In this document: positions 6,176 through 11,737 of the stretch, in pieces
Layout of the letters: every line of letters starts with the position of its first letter
How positions within the stretch are numbered: the first letter of the stretch is position 1
Assembly: GCA_002297645.1 (NCBI GenBank)
Contig: DBMH01000331.1
Location: forward strand, 1-11,737
Length of the DNA stretch: 11,737 nucleotides
Direction of reading: 5' to 3'
From: Rhodanobacteraceae bacterium UBA703
Lineage (GTDB): Bacteria > Pseudomonadota > Gammaproteobacteria > Xanthomonadales > Rhodanobacteraceae
The notes under the pieces: model-generated
Databases searched by the model: none
Told to the model about the DNA's origin: nothing
What the model saw: the letters and a program-made list of their open reading frames with translations, nothing else
Translations under genes and position numbers: made by a program

Positions 6176-6892
6176 CTACGGCTCGGCGTCGTTGCGATAC
6201 GGCGGATGGCCGGCGCGCGTCCGCAGCAGGCGCCCTTCGGCATCCCACTCGACGACGCGTTCGTCGATCCAGCGCTCGCAGCCGCGCATCGAGCACCCGT
6301 ACCAGGACAGCCGGCGGCGTACCGGTTCGCGGGCGTCGACGCGTTCGATCACGGGCAGCAGGAAATGCCCGCGGCCGTCGCCGAGCCAGCCGTCGCAGCC
6401 GGTTTCGTAGCCGTCGAAGCGGTAAGCGCGCACGCGCCGGCCTTCGCGCAGCACGAGGATGGAGGCGTTCCAGTACTGGAAGCGGCCCACGTTGCCGAGC
6501 CCGCCCTCGTGCGTGAAGTCCAGGCAATAGGCGGTGACCGCGCCGGCCCTCGTTCTGGCGATCGTGGTGTGGGTGGCGTCGAGTGCCGGCAACGGTTTCG
6601 TTTCTCCGGCAGAGGAGACCGGCACCGCCTTCAGCCGCCGCCCGCGATACGTCAGCCCGGCGTCGTCGTTGCGGATTTCGATGTCGTCGAGCTGCGCGGA
6701 ACAGCGGTCGGTCCCCTCGATGCAGCCCAGGGCATTTTCCCGCTCGCCTTCCCAGCGCACCGGCGAGGAGGCCTCCCAGGCCCGCACGATGGCCTGCTGA
6801 TCCGTCACGCCCCGTGCGGCGGAAGCCGTCGCGGCCAGAAGGGCGAGCGCGCCGCACGGCCATGACAGGAAATTCATCCTCGCCCACGGCAT
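6176..6892 (-). CDS. Secreted cysteine-rich protein of unknown function
   Basis: I do not recognise this family. The 238-residue product begins with a Sec-type signal peptide: hydrophobic run SWPCGALALLAA, then a likely cut after ATASA. The mature part of about 210 residues has six cysteines, in GCIEGTDRC, AYCLDF, TGCDGW and YGCSMRGC, an even number consistent with three disulfides in the periplasm or outside the cell. It is rich in Trp, Tyr and Arg and has no transmembrane segment after the signal. Two starts are possible: ATG 6892, used here because it supplies Arg5 as the positive charge of the signal peptide, or ATG 6877, giving 233 residues. Neither has a well-spaced Shine-Dalgarno. It converges on dusA and diverges from the permease gene, so it is probably a single-gene unit. 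Confidence 0.6.
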   Translation of the reverse strand: MPWARMNFLSWPCGALALLAATASAARGVTDQQAIVRAWEASSPVRWEGERENALGCIEGTDRCSAQLDDIEIRNDDAGLTYRGRRLKAVPVSSAGETKPLPALDATHTTIARTRAGAVTAYCLDFTHEGGLGNVGRFQYWNASILVLREGRRVRAYRFDGYETGCDGWLGDGRGHFLLPVIERVDAREPVRRRLSWYGCSMRGCERWIDERVVEWDAEGRLLRTRAGHPPYRNDAEP

Positions 6893-6912
6893 GTTTCGCG
6901 TAGGGTTGTCGT

Positions 6913-6924
6913 CGCCTGCAGGCG
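6913..6924. promoter_or_regulatory. 12-bp palindrome CGCCTGCAGGCG in divergent promoter region
   Basis: A perfect inverted repeat in the 135-bp gap between the secreted-protein gene and the permease gene, 21 bp from the first of these starts. It could be an operator. In GC-rich DNA a 12-bp palindrome can arise by chance, so this is tentative. Confidence 0.2.
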
Positions 6925-6968
6925 TCCTCGGCATGCGTCGTCGCTCCGGTCGGGAGCCGCGAGCGTAT

Positions 6969-6980
6969 CCGATGCATCGG
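6969..6980. promoter_or_regulatory. 12-bp palindrome CCGATGCATCGG in divergent promoter region
   Basis: A second perfect inverted repeat in the same divergent gap, centred about 53 bp before the permease ATG at 7028. Position suits a repressor or activator site; no regulator gene is adjacent. Confidence 0.25.
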
Positions 6981-7027
6981 TGCGGCCGTGCGGGAAGCGT
7001 GGGCACGAACGAACGGGCGATACAGCC

Positions 7028-7927
7028 ATGACGACGATGGCGGGTGCGGAGGAACGAGTGGCAGCGGTGCGCACCCGCGCGATGGCGGTGGCCTTCGTGC
7101 TGCTCTGGTGTTCGGGCTATCCGGCGGCGAAACTCGCCGTGCAGCACGGCGGTCCGTTCACGTTGCTGCTCTGGCGCTTCCTCCTGGCGGCGATCGTCTT
7201 CGCCGCGACGGCAGCCTTCGCCCGCGCCGGCTGGCCGGGATGGCGTGCGCTCGGGCACAGCGCCGTCGTCGGCCTGCTGTCGCTGGCACTCTCGTTCGGC
7301 GGCGTCTACGAGGGCATGCGCCTCGGCGTCTCGGCCGGCATCTCGGCGCTGTTCATCGGCGCGATGCCGCTGGCGACGGCGCTGTTCGCGAGTCTTGCCG
7401 GCGAGCGTCTCGCGAGCCGGCAGTGGATCGGCCTCGCGCTCGGCTTCGCCGGTGTCCTGCTGGTGCTGCAGGGACGGTTCGATGTGTCCGGTACCAGCCT
7501 TTCCGGCTATCTCTCGTGCTGCGTCGGATTGGTCGCACTGAGCCTCGGCACGCTGTACCAGAAGCGTCATTCGTCGACGATCGACCTGCGCACCGGTCTC
7601 GCCGTCCAGCACGCCGTCGCCGCTCTCGCCATGCTGCCGCTGGCGTGGTGGGGCGAGCAGTTCCGCGCCGACGGAAGCGTGGTCTACGTCGGCGCACTGG
7701 CGTGGATCGTGCTGGTCAATGCCGTCGGCGGCTTCGCCCTGCTGTTCGCGCTGATCCGGCGCGGCGCAGCGACCCGCGTGGCGGCGCTGTTCTACCTGGT
7801 GCCGCCGGTGACCGCGCTGATGGGCTATGCGGCGCTCGGCGAGCGCCTGACGCCGGCGATGCTGCCCGGTTTCGTGCTGGTCGCGCTCGGCATCTGGCTG
7901 GGGACGCGGCGCTCAGCGGTGTCGTGA
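7028..7927 (+). CDS. EamA/DMT-family inner-membrane transporter (RhaT/YdcZ-like permease)
   Basis: A 299-residue integral membrane protein with about ten hydrophobic segments in two EamA repeats (roughly residues 18-140 and 158-290). The opening AVAFVLLWCSGYPAAKLA and the end of each repeat (FIGAMPLATALFASLAGERL and FYLVPPVTALMGYAALGERL) are typical of drug/metabolite transporters, which export amino acids, metabolites or drugs. The substrate is not predictable. ATG 7028 has no clear ribosome binding site. An in-frame GTG at 7058 has GGAGGA four bases before it and would give 289 residues, also normal for the family, so the true start may be the GTG. The gene ends 49 bp before uup on the same strand. 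Confidence 0.88.
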   Translation: MTTMAGAEERVAAVRTRAMAVAFVLLWCSGYPAAKLAVQHGGPFTLLLWRFLLAAIVFAATAAFARAGWPGWRALGHSAVVGLLSLALSFGGVYEGMRLGVSAGISALFIGAMPLATALFASLAGERLASRQWIGLALGFAGVLLVLQGRFDVSGTSLSGYLSCCVGLVALSLGTLYQKRHSSTIDLRTGLAVQHAVAALAMLPLAWWGEQFRADGSVVYVGALAWIVLVNAVGGFALLFALIRRGAATRVAALFYLVPPVTALMGYAALGERLTPAMLPGFVLVALGIWLGTRRSAVS

Positions 7928-7976
7928 CGGCGTTCCGCGCGGCAGAATAGGCGATTCCCTCGCCAAGACCCGCCGC

Positions 7977-9884
<1,908 letters not shown>

Positions 9885-10006
9885 TCGGCGGGCAGACGCC
9901 AGCGTCGCGCTCCTGGAGTGACGAACGCCGGCTCCCGAGGCGAGGCATGGATGGCGGGCGCCGGCGGACGACCGATCGAGTCCCGTACCCGGCGCTGCAT
10001 AGCCGC

Positions 10007-10050
10007 CTTCCCGCTTGCGGAGAAAAGGGGCCGAGGGCGGAAGGGGGATG
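10007..10050. repeat. Possible degenerate dispersed intergenic repeat (REP-like)
   Basis: The segment CTTCCCGCTTGCGGAGAAAA followed by GGGGCCGAGGGCGGAAGGGG resembles, from memory, the 'ccgcttgcgg-gagaagg-gagggg' palindromic elements scattered between genes in many high-GC proteobacteria. The core TTCCCGC-TT-GCGGAGAA folds with one mismatch or bulge. Only one copy is in the window, so its repeat nature cannot be shown here. The rest of the 241-bp gap (9885-10125) shows no gene. Confidence 0.35.
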
Positions 10051-10125
10051 CCTCGCGGGCGGCGATGGACTTCGTCCGTCCGAGCAAAGCGACCTTTCGT
10101 GCCTCCAGCCCGTGTACTCCCGTCC

Positions 10126-11229
10126 TCAGGTTCCGCCCGCCGGTGCCGGCGGCGCCGGAGGCGGCACCGGTGCCACCGGCGCTTTCGGAGTCGGCGGCGC
10201 GGGTGGGACGGGCGGCAACGGCGGCATGCTGAAGATCGACTGGTAGTCCGGTGCCTTGACGTTCAGCACGACGGTCTTGCGTTCGCGCAAGACCTTGAGC
10301 GGAACCTCCCCGCCAGTGGCATGGTCGCGCAGCGCGCGCATGGTGTCGCCGGGATCGGCGACCTTTTCGCCCGCGACTTCCGTGATGACGTCGCCGCCAC
10401 GCAGGCCGGACGACGATGCCGCGTCGGCCGAAACGACCAGGGCGCCCTTGTCGGTGCCGAAATAGCGGCCGAGGTCGGGATTCAGCGGGACCAGATTCAA
10501 TCCCCACCAAGGCATCGCGTGGCGCATGGCGACCTGGGCGCTGCGCATCGCGCGGTCGACGTCGGCACGGATCTTCTGGTGGTCGATCGAGCGCGCGGCG
10601 TCGAGCGCCCGGTCGACCTGCGCGCGGGTCTCCTCGTCCATCTCGTCGAGCCGCACCGCATTGCCCGGCTCGCCGAGGACGACCTGCTGCCAGTTGTAGG
10701 CGGCGCGCCGGGCGGCTTTCAGCTTCAGTTCCGGCTGTGCCTTGGCGCCGCGTTCCCAGGCGATGCGCACTTCCTGGCCTTCCTTGAGATTGCCGAAGTG
10801 CGCGCGCGCCTCGCGCAGGCCGTCCGCAGGGTCCTTCGCATTCGCGAGGGGCCGGCCATCGATCGCGACGATGACATCGCCATCGTGCAGGCCAGCACGC
10901 GCGGCCGGGCCATCGGGCGTGACGGCGCTGATGCGGACACCTTTCGGATCCGCCGCGAGCACCACGCCGACGAGGGCGCGATCCGGATCGCCCAGGTAGC
11001 GCATGGCGTACGTGCGCGGGCCGACGTCGCCGAGCTCGGTCGAGAGCTTGGCCATGCGACCGGAAAGCTCGCGCATCTGCGTGCGCAGTTCGGCCAGTTC
11101 GGCACGCGCGGACTCGATGCGTGCTTCGCCGCCCCGGCCGGGATCGGCTGCTTTCGCCGGCGCGGGCTCCGCAGCGATCGCGTCGCCGAGGCAGAGCAGG
11201 AGGAAGGTCAGGAGCAGGGGGGTCTTCAT
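10126..11229 (-). CDS. Secreted protein with two PDZ domains and a proline-rich tail
   Basis: A 367-residue protein. The signal peptide MKTPLLLTFLLLCLG...AIAA is likely cut near residue 20. A coiled-coil stretch follows (RIESARAELAELRTQMRELS, about 33-62). PDZ domain 1 (about 75-160) has AGLHDGDVIVAIDGRPL; a charged helical region follows; PDZ domain 2 (about 240-330) has SGLRGGDVITEVAGEKV. The last 35 or so residues are almost entirely Pro, Ala and Val. No serine-protease domain (His-Asp-Ser with GNSGG) is present, so it is not a DegP/MucD protease. It probably binds C-terminal peptides in the envelope. ATG 11229 is chosen for its signal peptide and GAAGGA about 7 bp upstream; an in-frame ATG at 11358 would read through the neighbour. 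The anti-sigma-like gene ends 34 bp upstream on the same strand, so the two are probably one operon and may share envelope-stress sensing. Confidence 0.78.
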   Translation of the reverse strand: MKTPLLLTFLLLCLGDAIAAEPAPAKAADPGRGGEARIESARAELAELRTQMRELSGRMAKLSTELGDVGPRTYAMRYLGDPDRALVGVVLAADPKGVRISAVTPDGPAARAGLHDGDVIVAIDGRPLANAKDPADGLREARAHFGNLKEGQEVRIAWERGAKAQPELKLKAARRAAYNWQQVVLGEPGNAVRLDEMDEETRAQVDRALDAARSIDHQKIRADVDRAMRSAQVAMRHAMPWWGLNLVPLNPDLGRYFGTDKGALVVSADAASSSGLRGGDVITEVAGEKVADPGDTMRALRDHATGGEVPLKVLRERKTVVLNVKAPDYQSIFSMPPLPPVPPAPPTPKAPVAPVPPPAPPAPAGGT

Positions 11230-11263
11230 CGGAATGTCCTTCGGGGGTTCGTCGGTGCCGTCG

Positions 11264-11737
11264 TCAGTTGGCGGCGATCGCATAGGAACTGCCGCGGATG
11301 ACGGCGAGGTCTTCGAGCAAGGCGACGCGCTGGCGCCACAGCGGCAACGCGTCGGCATCGCCGCGCGTCGCGCCGAGCTGCACGTCGACGAGGCCGATCA
11401 TGTCTTCGACCTCGACAGCGGCCATCAGGTCGCGGCCGTCGAGCGGTGCCTGCATGGCGCTCGCGATCCAGCGCTCGAGGGTCTGCGAACGCTGATGCAG
11501 AGCCGAGAGTTCGCCATTCGTCTCCGGCGAGGGCCGGAGGCCGGTCGCGGCGACTTCGGAGGCGGCGGGACGCGTCGGTACGGGATCCTTCGCCAGCCTC
11601 GGCACGAGCGCGAACAGAGCGAGCGAAGCGGCGAGCGCGAGGGGCAGCGCATGCCGCCACCGTCTGCGCTTGCGCGCGGCGAGCGCCTGCGCGAGACCGG
11701 GCCACAGGTCCGGTTGCGGCTCGACCTGCGGCAGCGC
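11264..11737 (-). CDS. Membrane-anchored anti-sigma-like protein, N-terminus cut by window end
   Basis: The minus frame is open from the window edge to TGA at 11264-11266, giving 157 residues of a protein that starts outside. The visible part begins LPQVEPQPDLWPGLAQAL, then a basic patch AARKRRRWRH, one transmembrane helix (ALPLALAASLALFALV) and a C-terminal part of about 110 residues with predicted helices. A cytoplasmic segment with a DLWPGI-like motif, Arg cluster and single helix is typical of the membrane anti-sigma factors paired with ECF sigma factors in Xanthomonadales. It should hold the sigma factor at the inner membrane until an envelope signal arrives. The zinc-binding N-terminal portion, if present, is beyond the edge. 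An internal GTG at 11605 would remove the membrane segment and is unlikely to be the start. Confidence 0.6.
   Translation of the reverse strand, partial: ALPQVEPQPDLWPGLAQALAARKRRRWRHALPLALAASLALFALVPRLAKDPVPTRPAASEVAATGLRPSPETNGELSALHQRSQTLERWIASAMQAPLDGRDLMAAVEVEDMIGLVDVQLGATRGDADALPLWRQRVALLEDLAVIRGSSYAIAAN

Noticed and set aside
10130..10235. GGC-rich reiterated sequence as a separate DNA repeat
   Set aside because: It is the coding sequence for the Pro/Ala/Val tail of the PDZ protein; codon-level repetition explains it.
10126..11229. DegP/MucD-type serine protease
   Set aside because: Two PDZ domains are present, but no trypsin-like domain or GNSGG catalytic motif exists in the protein.

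Overview
This is a high-GC chromosomal segment, best matched to a gammaproteobacterium of the Xanthomonadales/Lysobacterales type. That assignment is inferred from DusA and Uup protein style, the architecture of the anti-sigma-like protein, and TAGACT-type -10 boxes placed close to start codons. A high-GC betaproteobacterium cannot be excluded. I see no tRNA, rRNA, CRISPR array or insertion sequence.

Left region (1-3054): the edge of a type III secretion system (T3SS) locus. The window opens inside the last 51 codons of a small coiled-coil protein that fits SctO (YscO/HrpO stalk). It is translationally coupled to a 380-residue SctP/HpaP-like needle-length and substrate-switch protein. The usual next gene, sctQ, is absent. 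Instead there is a 244-bp gap with a short hairpin and two perfect 16-bp palindromes, then a 482-residue protein (1548-2996). That protein carries a DUF1521 metal-ion-inducible autocleavage domain with a GDPHF cleavage motif, as in the rhizobial T3SS effector NopE1. It also has an uncharged, Ser/Asn-rich N-terminus and a duplicated helix-loop-helix unit. It is the most interesting element: a probable self-cleaving T3SS substrate beside its secretion genes. A strong bulged hairpin ends the block.

Middle region (3094-9884): chromosomal background. It holds an enlarged acetyl-CoA hydrolase/CoA-transferase (minus), dusA diverging from it, an unrecognised cysteine-rich secreted protein converging on dusA with 4 bp between them, an EamA-family permease diverging from that, and uup (ABC-F ATPase with C-terminal coiled coil).

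Right region (9885-11737): a 241-bp gap with a possible degenerate dispersed repeat. Beyond it is a minus-strand pair: a membrane-anchored anti-sigma-like protein cut by the window end, then a secreted protein with two PDZ domains and a proline-rich tail. The pair resembles an envelope-stress sensing unit whose sigma factor would lie just outside the window.
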